A stretch of DNA of 64,000 nt from Vibrio nereis NBRC 15637 (GTDB taxonomy: Bacteria; Pseudomonadota; Gammaproteobacteria; Enterobacterales; Vibrionaceae), in the NCBI RefSeq assembly GCF_001591105.1, contig NZ_BCUD01000001.1, positions 496,001 through 560,000 on the forward strand. The letters are read 5' to 3'. Below are positions 56,308-64,000 of this stretch, piece by piece. Under the pieces are notes generated by a model, which was not told where the DNA came from, searched no databases, and saw only the letters and a program-made list of their open reading frames with translations. The position numbers and the translations under genes are program-made. The stretch's first letter is position 1; each line of letters opens with the position of its first letter.

Positions 56308-58324
56308 TGGTTCCTTGTGGTTTAAGTGGCGACATCGCTTTAAGACCATGGTGCGCTATCGCTTAATGATACTGACCTCGGCGCCGATCTTTTTAACCTT
56401 AATCGCGCTGATTGGTATCACGGTCTACTGGTCTATTCATTACACTTGGCAAAGTACTTTACTTGATGTATCTGAAAGGCTGGGCGTTGCAGAAAATAGC
56501 ATTGAATTGATCCAAGAAAAGCAAGCCAACCATGTGAGAGCTTTTTCTGACTCTTATGAGTTCGTCTATCGCATTAACCACCTTACAGAGTTTGATGATT
56601 TTCAAACTTGGGTCGCTCAACAAAAGGGCAAATACAATTTAGACTTTCTGCGCTTCCATCGCGTAGATAGCATTGCCGATAAGTTTCGTTACTTAGACCT
56701 CACCCGTAAAGAATCTTTCTTTGATGTGTTGAGTCATGAAGAACTCAAAGAGTTTGGTGACGATTTAGCTAAAAGGGCGCAAATACCAATACGCAACACC
56801 CAGCGTACCGAAAGCCGAGGATTAGTCAGTCGCACTGTGATTACCATTTACAATCAGCAGGACGACATTATAGGTTTCCTCGATGGAGGGTTGCTGCTTA
56901 ATAACAGCACTGTTTTGGTCGATCAGATCCGCGATTTAATTTACCCATCTAAGCATGATGATTTACGCCCAGTCGGGACTCTGACGGTCTTTTTAGATGA
57001 CTTGCGCGTAAGTACCAATGTTCCGCTTGATAGTGATGACCATATTGGCCGCGCCATAGGTACACGGGTATCTTCTGAAGTGAACCGTAGTGTATTGATT
57101 GATGATAAAGAGTGGGTCAATCGAGCCTATGTCTATGACGCGTGGTATATCACCGCCTATCAACCAATACATGACCAATATGACAATGTGATTGGTATGC
57201 TCTACACCGGTTATTTACTCTGGCCCTTCGTAAAAGCCTATATGACCAACATTATTGAAATCTTTGTGACTACACTGGCTCTATTACTCGTTTCAGGTTT
57301 TCTCGTTTATCGCGGTTCTCGAGATCTGTTTAACCCCATTGAGCACATTCACCGAGTCGTCAAAATGATTCAGTTGGGCAAAGAGACGCGGATTGGCCCG
57401 CTAAGTTTGGATGATGACCATGAGCTGGCACAACTGGCTAAACAGTTTGACAATATGTTGGACTTGCTCAGACAACAGAAGAATGAGCTGGAACAGGCGG
57501 CCGTCGCACTGGAAGGGAAAGTGGAGCAACGCACGGCGAGCCTGAAAGAAAAAACCGAAGAGCTAGAGCTTCACATTCAGCTACTTAACCAAACCCGCGA
57601 CAAACTGGTGATTAATGAAAAACTTGCCGCTCTTGGGGAACTGACTGCGGGCATCGCTCATGAGATTAACAACCCAACCGCTGTGATTTTAGGCAATGTT
57701 GAGTTGATACAGTTTGAGCTTGCTGAAGATTCAGAACGTGTGCAAGACGAAATTGAAGCCATCCATGCTCAGATCGATCGCATCAGAAACATTACCCGCA
57801 GCTTGTTGCAATACAGTCGCCAAGGTGGCGTACAAGACGAAGTCACCTGGCAACACGTGAATCCGATTGTTGAAGAAAGCATTACGCTGGTGAAAACCGG
57901 AACCAAAAAGCGCACAGTTGAGTTCGTTACAAACTTATGTGCCAAAAGCTCGGTGGAAGTCAACAGACATCACCTTCTGCAAATATTGGTGAACCTGCAA
58001 ATGAATGGTATTCACTCCATGCAAGGGCAAGGTAAGCTGACGATTAGTAGCGAAGACTGGATGGAAAAAGGGATGAATGTCGGCGCTATTATACGGGTAC
58101 AAGATGAAGGTTGTGGCATCAAACCAGAAAACCTGAAACGTATTTTCTCTCCGTTTTATACCACTAAACGCGAAGGTACCGGGCTTGGGCTGTCGGTTTC
58201 ACAAAGTATCCTTAGCCAAACGGGTGGCGAGATTAAAGTGGAATCTGAGTTAGGTAAAGGGAGCATATTCAGCGTGTATCTTCCGCAGCGAACGGAAAAC
58301 GAATTGAAAATTACCAACCTGTAA
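56297..58324 (+). CDS. Sensor histidine kinase, Cache-HAMP type
   Basis: The 675-residue kinase has two membrane helices (about 22-50 and 310-335) bracketing a periplasmic sensory region that resembles a Cache-type fold. A HAMP domain (about 345-395), a coiled coil and an HisKA H-box (GELTAGIAHEINNPTAV) follow. The HATPase domain shows NLQMNGIHSM, DEGCGI, GTGLGLSVS. It is the partner of the sigma-54 regulator. The signal is not known; with tungstate and formate dehydrogenase genes nearby, redox state, formate or metal supply are candidates by inference. Confidence 0.93.
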   Translation: MPNNGSLWFKWRHRFKTMVRYRLMILTSAPIFLTLIALIGITVYWSIHYTWQSTLLDVSERLGVAENSIELIQEKQANHVRAFSDSYEFVYRINHLTEFDDFQTWVAQQKGKYNLDFLRFHRVDSIADKFRYLDLTRKESFFDVLSHEELKEFGDDLAKRAQIPIRNTQRTESRGLVSRTVITIYNQQDDIIGFLDGGLLLNNSTVLVDQIRDLIYPSKHDDLRPVGTLTVFLDDLRVSTNVPLDSDDHIGRAIGTRVSSEVNRSVLIDDKEWVNRAYVYDAWYITAYQPIHDQYDNVIGMLYTGYLLWPFVKAYMTNIIEIFVTTLALLLVSGFLVYRGSRDLFNPIEHIHRVVKMIQLGKETRIGPLSLDDDHELAQLAKQFDNMLDLLRQQKNELEQAAVALEGKVEQRTASLKEKTEELELHIQLLNQTRDKLVINEKLAALGELTAGIAHEINNPTAVILGNVELIQFELAEDSERVQDEIEAIHAQIDRIRNITRSLLQYSRQGGVQDEVTWQHVNPIVEESITLVKTGTKKRTVEFVTNLCAKSSVEVNRHHLLQILVNLQMNGIHSMQGQGKLTISSEDWMEKGMNVGAIIRVQDEGCGIKPENLKRIFSPFYTTKREGTGLGLSVSQSILSQTGGEIKVESELGKGSIFSVYLPQRTENELKITNL

Positions 58325-58437
58325 CCTCTACGCAGCCTTTAACTCAAAATAAAGCCTCAAAACAAAGCTTGCAGTTAAAGGCTGTTATCAGTAGTGTGGC
58401 GCCGTTTTTCATTATTAATAGGTCATAGGTAAAGATT

Positions 58438-60030
58438 TTGATTTCCACTAACAATATCACGCAGCAATTTGGTGCTAAGCCACTGTTTGAAAATATCTCG
58501 GTAAAATTTGGTGAAGGTAACCGCTACGGTCTGATTGGTGCGAACGGTTGTGGTAAATCGACCTTTATGAAGATCCTAAGCGGCGAGCTTGATCCAACCG
58601 GTGGTAACGTTAGTTACGATCCAAACGAGCGCGTTGCGAAACTGAACCAGGACCAATTCGCGTATGAAGAGTTCACGGTAATCGATACGGTTATCATGGG
58701 CTACAAAGAGCTTTGGGAAGTAAAACAAGAACGTGATCGTATCTACTCTCTAGCAGAAATGAGCGAAGAAGACGGCATGAAAGTGGCTGACTTGGAAGTT
58801 CAGTTTGCTGAGATGGATGGCTACATGGCAGATGCCAAAGCGGGTGAACTTCTTCTCGCGGTAGGTATCCCTGAAGAGCAACACTACGGCCCAATGAGTG
58901 AAATTGCCCCTGGTTGGAAGCTTCGTGTTCTGCTTGCTCAAGTACTCTTTGCTGACCCGCACATCATGCTACTAGACGAACCAACCAACAACTTGGATAT
59001 GGACACTATCCGTTGGTTGGAAGAGACGCTAAACCAGCGCAACTGTACTATGATCATCATTTCGCACGACCGTCACTTCCTAAACTCAGTATGTACCCAC
59101 ATGGCTGACTTAGATTATGGTGAGCTTCGCCTGTACCCAGGTAACTACGATGAGTACATGACAGCTGCAAGCCAAGCGCGTGAACGTCTACTTTCAGACA
59201 ACGCGAAGAAAAAAGCACAAATCGCTGAGTTACAAACATTCGTCGCGCGTTTCTCTGCAAACGCATCTAAGGCAAAACAAGCAACGTCACGTGCAAAACA
59301 GATCGATAAGATCCAACTAGATGAAGTAAAAGCGTCTAGCCGTCAAAACCCATTCATTCGTTTTGAGCAATCTAAAGAGCTATTCCGTAACGCTCTAGAA
59401 GTTGAAAACTTGACTCAAGGCTTTGAAGAAGATCTGTTTACTGACTTCAATGCCATTTTTGAAGTGGGTGAGCGCGTTGCCATTATCGGTGAGAACGGTG
59501 TCGGTAAGACCACACTGCTTAACACACTGGCTGGTGTTATTGAGCCACGCTCAGGTTCATACAAGTGGTCAGAAAACTCAAACATCGGTTACTACGCGCA
59601 AGATCATGCTCATGACTTTGAAGAAGATTTGAAACTGATGGATTGGATGGGTCAATGGCGTCAAGAAGGCGATGATGAGCAAGTACTACGTAGCTTCCTT
59701 GGTCGTATGCTATTTGGTCAAGACGACATTAAGAAGTCAGTAAAAGTTCTGTCTGGTGGTGAGCAAGGTCGTATGCTGCTTGGTAAGCTAATGATGCAAA
59801 AACCAAACATGCTGCTAATGGACGAACCGACTAACCACATGGATATGGAATCTATCGAGTCGCTAAACACGGCACTAGAGCAGTACAAAGGTACACTTTT
59901 CTTCGTATCTCATGACCGTGTATTCGTAGACTCACTAGCAACACGTATTCTTGAGATTCGCGATGGTAAAATCCATGACTTCCGTGGTACATACGCAGAA
60001 TACCTTAAAACTCGTGGTATTGACGGTTAA
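58438..60030 (+). CDS. ybiT: ABC-F ATPase YbiT
   Basis: This duplicated ATPase acts on ribosomes as a translation factor and has no membrane part. The 530-residue protein has two ABC domains with Walker [15 protein letters not shown] and [14 protein letters not shown], Walker [18 protein letters not shown] and [13 protein letters not shown], and a linker region between. It matches E. coli YbiT in overall sequence. The start codon is TTG at 58438, with AGGTAAAGAT before it; E. coli's start aligns to this position as I remember it. A terminator follows. Confidence 0.94.
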   Translation: MISTNNITQQFGAKPLFENISVKFGEGNRYGLIGANGCGKSTFMKILSGELDPTGGNVSYDPNERVAKLNQDQFAYEEFTVIDTVIMGYKELWEVKQERDRIYSLAEMSEEDGMKVADLEVQFAEMDGYMADAKAGELLLAVGIPEEQHYGPMSEIAPGWKLRVLLAQVLFADPHIMLLDEPTNNLDMDTIRWLEETLNQRNCTMIIISHDRHFLNSVCTHMADLDYGELRLYPGNYDEYMTAASQARERLLSDNAKKKAQIAELQTFVARFSANASKAKQATSRAKQIDKIQLDEVKASSRQNPFIRFEQSKELFRNALEVENLTQGFEEDLFTDFNAIFEVGERVAIIGENGVGKTTLLNTLAGVIEPRSGSYKWSENSNIGYYAQDHAHDFEEDLKLMDWMGQWRQEGDDEQVLRSFLGRMLFGQDDIKKSVKVLSGGEQGRMLLGKLMMQKPNMLLMDEPTNHMDMESIESLNTALEQYKGTLFFVSHDRVFVDSLATRILEIRDGKIHDFRGTYAEYLKTRGIDG

Positions 60031-60050
60031 CCTCAAGACCGACAAACAAA

Positions 60051-60078
60051 AAAGAGCCTCAAACGAGGCTCTTTTTTT
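60051..60078 (+). terminator. Terminator after ybiT
   Basis: AAAGAGCCTC (60051-60060), loop AAAC, GAGGCTCTTT (60065-60074) and more T. It separates ybiT from the convergent fdhD gene. Confidence 0.95.
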
Positions 60079-60104
60079 ATTTACAGCGATACTAAAAGGC
60101 GATC

Positions 60105-60935
60105 TTAGCCTTTCATGTCACCTTTCACATCGAACTCAATCTTGTCTGCGCCAGTGAACACTTGGAATCGTAACCCTTTAGCTCGCGCGATAGTGGTAAT
60201 GCCAAACAGCTTGGCTAAATCTAAGCCCATTTGTGTGACACCTGAGCGTGAGAGTAAAACTGGAATCCCCATCTGCGCGACTTTAATTACCATCTCTGAG
60301 GTAAGGCGTCCTGTGGTGTAGAAGATTTTGTCTTCGCCTGTTTCACCTTTGATCCACATTTCGCCTGCCAACGTGTCAACGGCATTGTGTCTACCCACAT
60401 CTTCCACAAAAGACAGTACTTCATCACCGCGGCACACCGCACACCCATGCACAGCACCTGCTTTTTTATAGGTGTCGTTATAGTGGGTTAACGCTTCAAG
60501 CGATGAATAAATTGCCGATTGTTTCAGCTGGATTTGTGGTACTTGATAATTTTCTAGTTGCTTCATGACATTTCCGTACATGGTGCCTTGCCCACATCCG
60601 GAAGTAACCGTCTTTTTCTTCAACGCGCTTTCAACTTGTTCGGTATTTTCTTTGGTGATAACCGCCGCTGTGTGTGTTTCCCAGTCGATAATCACAGATT
60701 CAAGTTGTTCAGGATCGGTTAGGAAGCTTTGATTCTTCAAATAGCCAAGTACCAAAGATTCTGGACGAGAGCCGATGGTCATTAATGTGACCACTTCTTT
60801 CCAGTTCAGCATAACGGTCAGAGGGCGTTCACAGGCAATTTGCTTTACGAGCTTCTCACCATACTCATCACAGACTTCAACTTCGATGGTTTGCTGAGGG
60901 TTTTCGCTGGTTTTGATTATATTTGGTTTGACCAC
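60105..60935 (-). CDS. fdhD: Formate dehydrogenase accessory sulfurtransferase FdhD
   Basis: FdhD passes sulfur to the molybdenum or tungsten cofactor of formate dehydrogenase. The 276-residue protein has the family core (AVHGCAVCRGDEVLSFVEDVGRHNA in parts: GCAVCRGDEV, VEDVGRHNAVDTLAG, GRLTSEMV). At the place of the usual CxxC sulfur-carrying loop it reads SGCGQGTMYG, keeping one Cys only. The gene runs toward ybiT and is divergent from the DUF3305 operon. Confidence 0.93.
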   Translation of the reverse strand: MVKPNIIKTSENPQQTIEVEVCDEYGEKLVKQIACERPLTVMLNWKEVVTLMTIGSRPESLVLGYLKNQSFLTDPEQLESVIIDWETHTAAVITKENTEQVESALKKKTVTSGCGQGTMYGNVMKQLENYQVPQIQLKQSAIYSSLEALTHYNDTYKKAGAVHGCAVCRGDEVLSFVEDVGRHNAVDTLAGEMWIKGETGEDKIFYTTGRLTSEMVIKVAQMGIPVLLSRSGVTQMGLDLAKLFGITTIARAKGLRFQVFTGADKIEFDVKGDMKG

Positions 60936-61075
60936 AAAGACGTCCTATAAAATGTCGCGTTTATTATTTCTGGTACATAGTAACAGCAAATATTATTCCT
61001 AAACTTAAGTGTGTCATAATTTTTTAAACGAGCACTGATGCCCGACACAAACTTTAGCTAGATTAGCCTCTGAAT

Positions 61076-61091
61076 AGGTACAAATATTGCT
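61076..61091 (+). promoter_or_regulatory. Sigma-54-type promoter of the DUF3305-DUF3306 genes
   Basis: AGGTAC-AAATA-TTGC-T, with GG and GC 10 bases apart. It differs from TGGCAC-N5-TTGC at two positions of the first half. The expected start is near 61101, about 28 bases before the gene. Confidence 0.65.
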
Positions 61092-61128
61092 TTGTACGAG
61101 AAAGAGTATAGAACAAGGCAGGAAAAGC

Positions 61129-61593
61129 ATGTCAAAACAACTATCTGCTGACAACAAATTGGTGAAAAATGAGGAATTCTGGTCAATGGAATGTGGCCTT
61201 GTTTCGCATGAAATCACCGCTGGAATTTGGTTAACCACACAGTGGCAATTAACTGGATTCAATTTGAAGCCTGAAACGTTTAATGAGCGTGTTGCAACAT
61301 TGCAACTTCATCGCGACGAACGTACGGACTATCGTTTTAACTTAAGCTCAAAACAACCCAAACTGTTTTTGGTCTTAGACACGATAGAAAATGACCAACA
61401 GCCTAATATTGTAACGCTCACTGCTTCTCAAGGTGTTGCAGGACAGTATATGGATGGGGATTATCTTGTGCTATCCAATGATATGCCATTACCCGTTCAA
61501 GCATGGATGGAAGCGTTTATTGGTCGTCATGGTGAATTGTTAGAAACAAGACGAAAGAAACGCAAAGGAGCAGGGCGCTCAAGTGGACAATAG
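61129..61593 (+). CDS. DUF3305 protein of formate dehydrogenase cluster
   Basis: The 154-residue protein matches DUF3305 (SMECGLVSHEITAGIWLTTQW, LHRDERTDYRFNLSS, LSNDMPLPVQAWMEAF). The family is found next to formate dehydrogenase genes, and its function is not settled. I place the start at 61129 (MSKQLS) because AGGA lies at proper spacing; an upstream in-frame ATG at 61087 overlaps the promoter. It overlaps the DUF3306 gene by 11 bases. Confidence 0.86.
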   Translation: MSKQLSADNKLVKNEEFWSMECGLVSHEITAGIWLTTQWQLTGFNLKPETFNERVATLQLHRDERTDYRFNLSSKQPKLFLVLDTIENDQQPNIVTLTASQGVAGQYMDGDYLVLSNDMPLPVQAWMEAFIGRHGELLETRRKKRKGAGRSSGQ

Positions 61594-62107
61594 CTTTTTA
61601 AGTCGTTGGTCAAAAAGAAAATTGGCCAACGAGAGTGATGAAGATCAGCAAGTAGAAGCGTCAGAACAGCCAGAGCAAGAAGAGCAAAGCTCGCTAGAAA
61701 ATGCGTTGAATGCTGAAGACGAGCTCTCTTCAGAAGTATTACCCGCTGAGAGTTCAGAGCCAAAGGGTAGTGATGAAACCTCTGTCGCGGCTTTAATTGC
61801 TTCAGAAGCTGAGTCAGCTATTAAGAAAGCGGCACTGCGTAAGCTGTTTTTGTCAGGAGAGTTCAGCGAAATCGATAGGCTCAACGACTATGATCACGAT
61901 TATAAATCCGTGCAAAGCCTATCGAGTGAAGCCGCAGCCAAGCTAAGGGACTGGATAAATCAGCCAGCAGAAGAGGAAGCAGAACAAGAGAGGCCTCCAG
62001 AACCCGCGGAAGTAGAGGCAACCGAAAGTGACGCTCAAACCGAAGAGTGTCAGGATGAAGCCGAAGTATCAGACGAGATGGGACAAAATATACCACAGAA
62101 AAAGTAG
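61583..62107 (+). CDS. DUF3306 acidic protein of formate dehydrogenase cluster
   Basis: The 174-residue protein begins FLSRWSKRKLA, the DUF3306 hallmark, then is rich in Glu, Asp and Ser, with a structured middle (KKAALRKLFLSGEFSEIDRLNDYD). It starts with GTG and overlaps the DUF3305 gene by 11 bases, so both are one unit. The long acidic stretches look disordered. The role is unknown and likely in formate dehydrogenase maturation. Confidence 0.83.
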   Translation: MDNSFLSRWSKRKLANESDEDQQVEASEQPEQEEQSSLENALNAEDELSSEVLPAESSEPKGSDETSVAALIASEAESAIKKAALRKLFLSGEFSEIDRLNDYDHDYKSVQSLSSEAAAKLRDWINQPAEEEAEQERPPEPAEVEATESDAQTEECQDEAEVSDEMGQNIPQKK

Positions 62108-62132
62108 GTACATTTTGACTAAATCATCAATT

Positions 62133-62166
62133 AAGAGGGTGCGACAATTTGTCTCATCCTCTTTTT
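62133..62166 (+). terminator. Imperfect hairpin with T-run after the DUF3306 gene
   Basis: AAGAGG-TG-GACA can pair with TGTC-CA-CCTCTT around a short loop with two or three mismatches, followed by TTTTT. It may end the DUF3305-DUF3306 transcript. The inner part is also the candidate enhancer element listed next. Confidence 0.55.
62139..62155. promoter_or_regulatory. Candidate sigma-54 enhancer before the 4Fe-4S gene
   Basis: GTGCGACAATTTGTCTC is the reverse complement of GAGACAAATTGTCGCAC and differs at one base from the element at 54772-54788. It lies about 96-112 bases upstream of the expected start of the 4Fe-4S gene. Confidence 0.58.
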
Positions 62167-62225
62167 GTTTGCGACTATATTGCTCTTTATGTCATTAAGT
62201 AACTGATATTTAGTGATAAAAAAGT

Positions 62226-62241
62226 TGGTATAGCAATTGCT
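62226..62241 (+). promoter_or_regulatory. Sigma-54-type promoter of the 4Fe-4S gene
   Basis: TGGTAT-AGCAA-TTGC-T, GG and GC 10 bases apart. The expected start is near 62251, about 35 bases before the ATG at 62286. Confidence 0.75.
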
Positions 62242-62285
62242 TTGTTCATATAAGTGAATATTGGTGTTCTACATGGAACAGAGCA

Positions 62286-63947
62286 ATGCTTAAACAACTA
62301 TTACAAGAATCAAAGTCATCCAATGGTAAAGCGCGTTTGTATGCGTTTGAAAACACGATTGAGCTGACGAACTTAATCCCGCCAACGGTAAGTTACGAAA
62401 GTGGGGGCAACACTTTAATTGTTGGTCCAACTGCGATCATTGAGAGTGCGGCAGAACAGCTGTCTCAAATGAATAGTTTGACCCTACTTTCGACAGACGG
62501 TGAGAACGGGAAACACAAAAACCTTTATTTTGCCAATAGCATTCAACTTTCAGGTTTCCTTGGAACGTTTGAAGTCGTTATCGAAAATAATGGTTTATCA
62601 ACAAATTTAGCCAAGGTTGCACTCAATCACGATTGTTTTGATATCGTGCTGGATCTTTGTCTAAACAGCTGTATGGCAGAAGAAGTTCCTGTCCCGGGCT
62701 ATTACCCTGTAGGGCGTGGTTACCCTAAACTGGCAGACGCGCTTGAAGAAATCCCAACCCTGATGGGAACATTCGATAAGCCTAAATTCTTTCGCCTAGA
62801 TACGGATCTTTGCGCGCACAGTTCGCGTGGTGTTAAGGGCTGCGAACGCTGTGTGGATGCTTGTCCGGCAGGCGCATTATCAAGTGAAGGTAATGAGAAA
62901 ATAGGGCATCGAATCGAGATCAATCCATACCTTTGTCAAGGGGTGGGTACTTGTGCGACGTCTTGTCCTACGGAAGCCATTCACTATGCGCTGCCAAATC
63001 CACAAGATACGCAAAAATTCATTGAACGCACGTTAGCCAATTACGAAAAAGCGGGAGGGGTTAACCCAATCGTTTTGTTCTGTAGCTCGCGTCATGAATC
63101 CTACAATGTTATGGCTCTTAAAGCCTTACCTGACAATGTGGTTCCGATCGTTGTTGAAGAGCTTCCATCTGTGGGTATGGACTCTTGGTTAGCGGCGCTC
63201 GTTAATGGGGCGACACAAGTTCTGTTTGCAGCAAGTCGTTATATGCCAGCCACTATTCTACGTGTTCTAAATAGTGAAATATCGACTGCGCGAGAGTTAC
63301 TCGACCAACTCGGTATTGTAAAAGAAACCATTGATATTCTTTACCTAGAAGCGCTACGAGAAGGCCCTCCATCACTTTGTACTCAGTCATTAGGTTTATC
63401 TGTTGGTGAGTTGGGCGGTAACAAGCGTAAGCGCCTGTTTACTGCGTTAGATGCCATCGCAACGACACGAATTCCTGTTGAGACGATTGCGCCACTTCCA
63501 GCAAATGCACCATTTGGTAGCGTCTCGTGCAGCAGTAAAGATTGTACCTTGTGTATGAGCTGCGTTTCTGTTTGTCCAACACGCGCCCTGTATACAGACG
63601 GTAACTCTCCATCACTTAAGTTTATCGAACAAGATTGTGTTCAGTGTGGCCTTTGTGCGAAAGCGTGTCCTGAAGATGCATTGAGCTTAACACCTCGCAT
63701 GAACTGGAATGCTCAAGCTCGCCAAAATGCTGTTGTACTGCATGAAGAGAAAGCGGCTGAGTGTATTCGTTGTCATAAGCCTTTTGCACCGCAGTCCATG
63801 ATTGACATGTTACAGAATAAGTTACGCGGTCACTCTCATTTCCAAGATGATTCAGCGCTCAACCGTATTGCAATGTGTGAAGACTGCCGTGTTGTCGACA
63901 TGTTTGAGTCAATGGCGCAAGACCCAATGCAACAGCTGAAATACTAG
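62286..63947 (+). CDS. Multi-[4Fe-4S] ferredoxin-like protein of formate dehydrogenase cluster
   Basis: The 553-residue protein has four ferredoxin-type Cys clusters in two pairs: CERCVDACPAG and CQGVGTCATSCP near residues 185-235, and CTLCMSCVSVCP and CVQCGLCAKACP near 420-465. Near the C-terminus CIRCHKPF and CEDC look like a further metal site. The order with DUF3305, DUF3306, FdhD and a TorD-like chaperone is that of formate dehydrogenase clusters, so it is probably an electron carrier or assembly factor. It has its own sigma-54-type promoter. Confidence 0.9.
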   Translation: MLKQLLQESKSSNGKARLYAFENTIELTNLIPPTVSYESGGNTLIVGPTAIIESAAEQLSQMNSLTLLSTDGENGKHKNLYFANSIQLSGFLGTFEVVIENNGLSTNLAKVALNHDCFDIVLDLCLNSCMAEEVPVPGYYPVGRGYPKLADALEEIPTLMGTFDKPKFFRLDTDLCAHSSRGVKGCERCVDACPAGALSSEGNEKIGHRIEINPYLCQGVGTCATSCPTEAIHYALPNPQDTQKFIERTLANYEKAGGVNPIVLFCSSRHESYNVMALKALPDNVVPIVVEELPSVGMDSWLAALVNGATQVLFAASRYMPATILRVLNSEISTARELLDQLGIVKETIDILYLEALREGPPSLCTQSLGLSVGELGGNKRKRLFTALDAIATTRIPVETIAPLPANAPFGSVSCSSKDCTLCMSCVSVCPTRALYTDGNSPSLKFIEQDCVQCGLCAKACPEDALSLTPRMNWNAQARQNAVVLHEEKAAECIRCHKPFAPQSMIDMLQNKLRGHSHFQDDSALNRIAMCEDCRVVDMFESMAQDPMQQLKY

Positions 63948-63955
63948 GAGCCAAC

Positions 63956-64000
63956 ATGGACAATCAAGAACAAACATTACGAGCAGAAATCTACTACTTA
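63956..64000 (+). CDS. TorD-family chaperone, 3'-truncated by window end
   Basis: Only 15 codons are visible (MDNQEQTLRAEIYYL), preceded by AGGAG. The opening and the position after the 4Fe-4S gene fit the TorD-like cytoplasmic chaperone that goes with formate dehydrogenases. The call rests mainly on context. Confidence 0.5.
   Translation, partial: MDNQEQTLRAEIYYL

Overview
The window reads as a chromosomal segment of a marine gammaproteobacterium, most likely a Vibrio. Support comes from Vibrio-type lineage-specific small families (DUF2986, DUF3802, DUF2960, DUF3080, CPXCG), the divergent norM/ribE pair, NagK, YbiT, a periplasmic LigE-type ligase and several chemotaxis and c-di-GMP proteins. 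No transposase, integrase, CRISPR array or rRNA gene was seen. All functions are inferred from recognisable sequence motifs and context; no database search was run.

Layout. (1) 1-11 kb: the 3' end of a CitA/DpiB-type kinase with its response regulator, a DUF2726 protein, a GGDEF cyclase, a long non-coding stretch, a Tat-exported alpha/beta hydrolase broken by a frameshift in an A8 tract, an aldo/keto reductase with an AraC regulator, a cyclophilin-like secreted protein, a PAS chemoreceptor and a NYN-domain protein. (2) 11-28 kb: a complete aerobic phenylacetate catabolic locus. A TRAP transporter (dctPQM type) runs divergently from paaZ, followed by paaABCDEFGHIJK, paaX and paaY. (3) 28-30 kb: a three-gene minus-strand islet whose first gene is a caspase-like His/Cys protease; its two partners are unrecognised. 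This is the least explained coding region. (4) 30-35 kb: aldehyde dehydrogenase, MerR regulator, secreted acetoacetate-decarboxylase-like protein and NAD-dependent epimerase, tied together by three promoters with 19-bp spacers carrying the same TTAAAG palindrome. Two tandem tRNA-Val(GAC) genes follow. (5) 35-50 kb: mostly housekeeping and signalling genes (LigE, NorM, RibE, fructosamine kinase, NlpC/P60 lipoprotein, chemoreceptor, sterol-desaturase-like protein, DTW protein, NagK, a GAF-PAS-GGDEF-EAL protein). (6) 50-64 kb: a molybdenum/tungsten and formate dehydrogenase region. It has tupABC-mobA-mobB/moeA on the minus strand, a divergent NtrC-type regulator and kinase, ybiT, fdhD, DUF3305, DUF3306, a multi-[4Fe-4S] protein and the start of a TorD-like chaperone.

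The most notable regulatory inference is in region 6. Three sequences fit the sigma-54 -24/-12 consensus: before tupA (minus), before DUF3305 and before the 4Fe-4S protein. Two of them are preceded, about 90-110 bases upstream of the expected start, by a nearly identical 17-bp element. The only sigma-54 activator in the window is encoded between them. This suggests one regulon joining tungstate uptake, bis-MGD cofactor assembly and formate dehydrogenase maturation.
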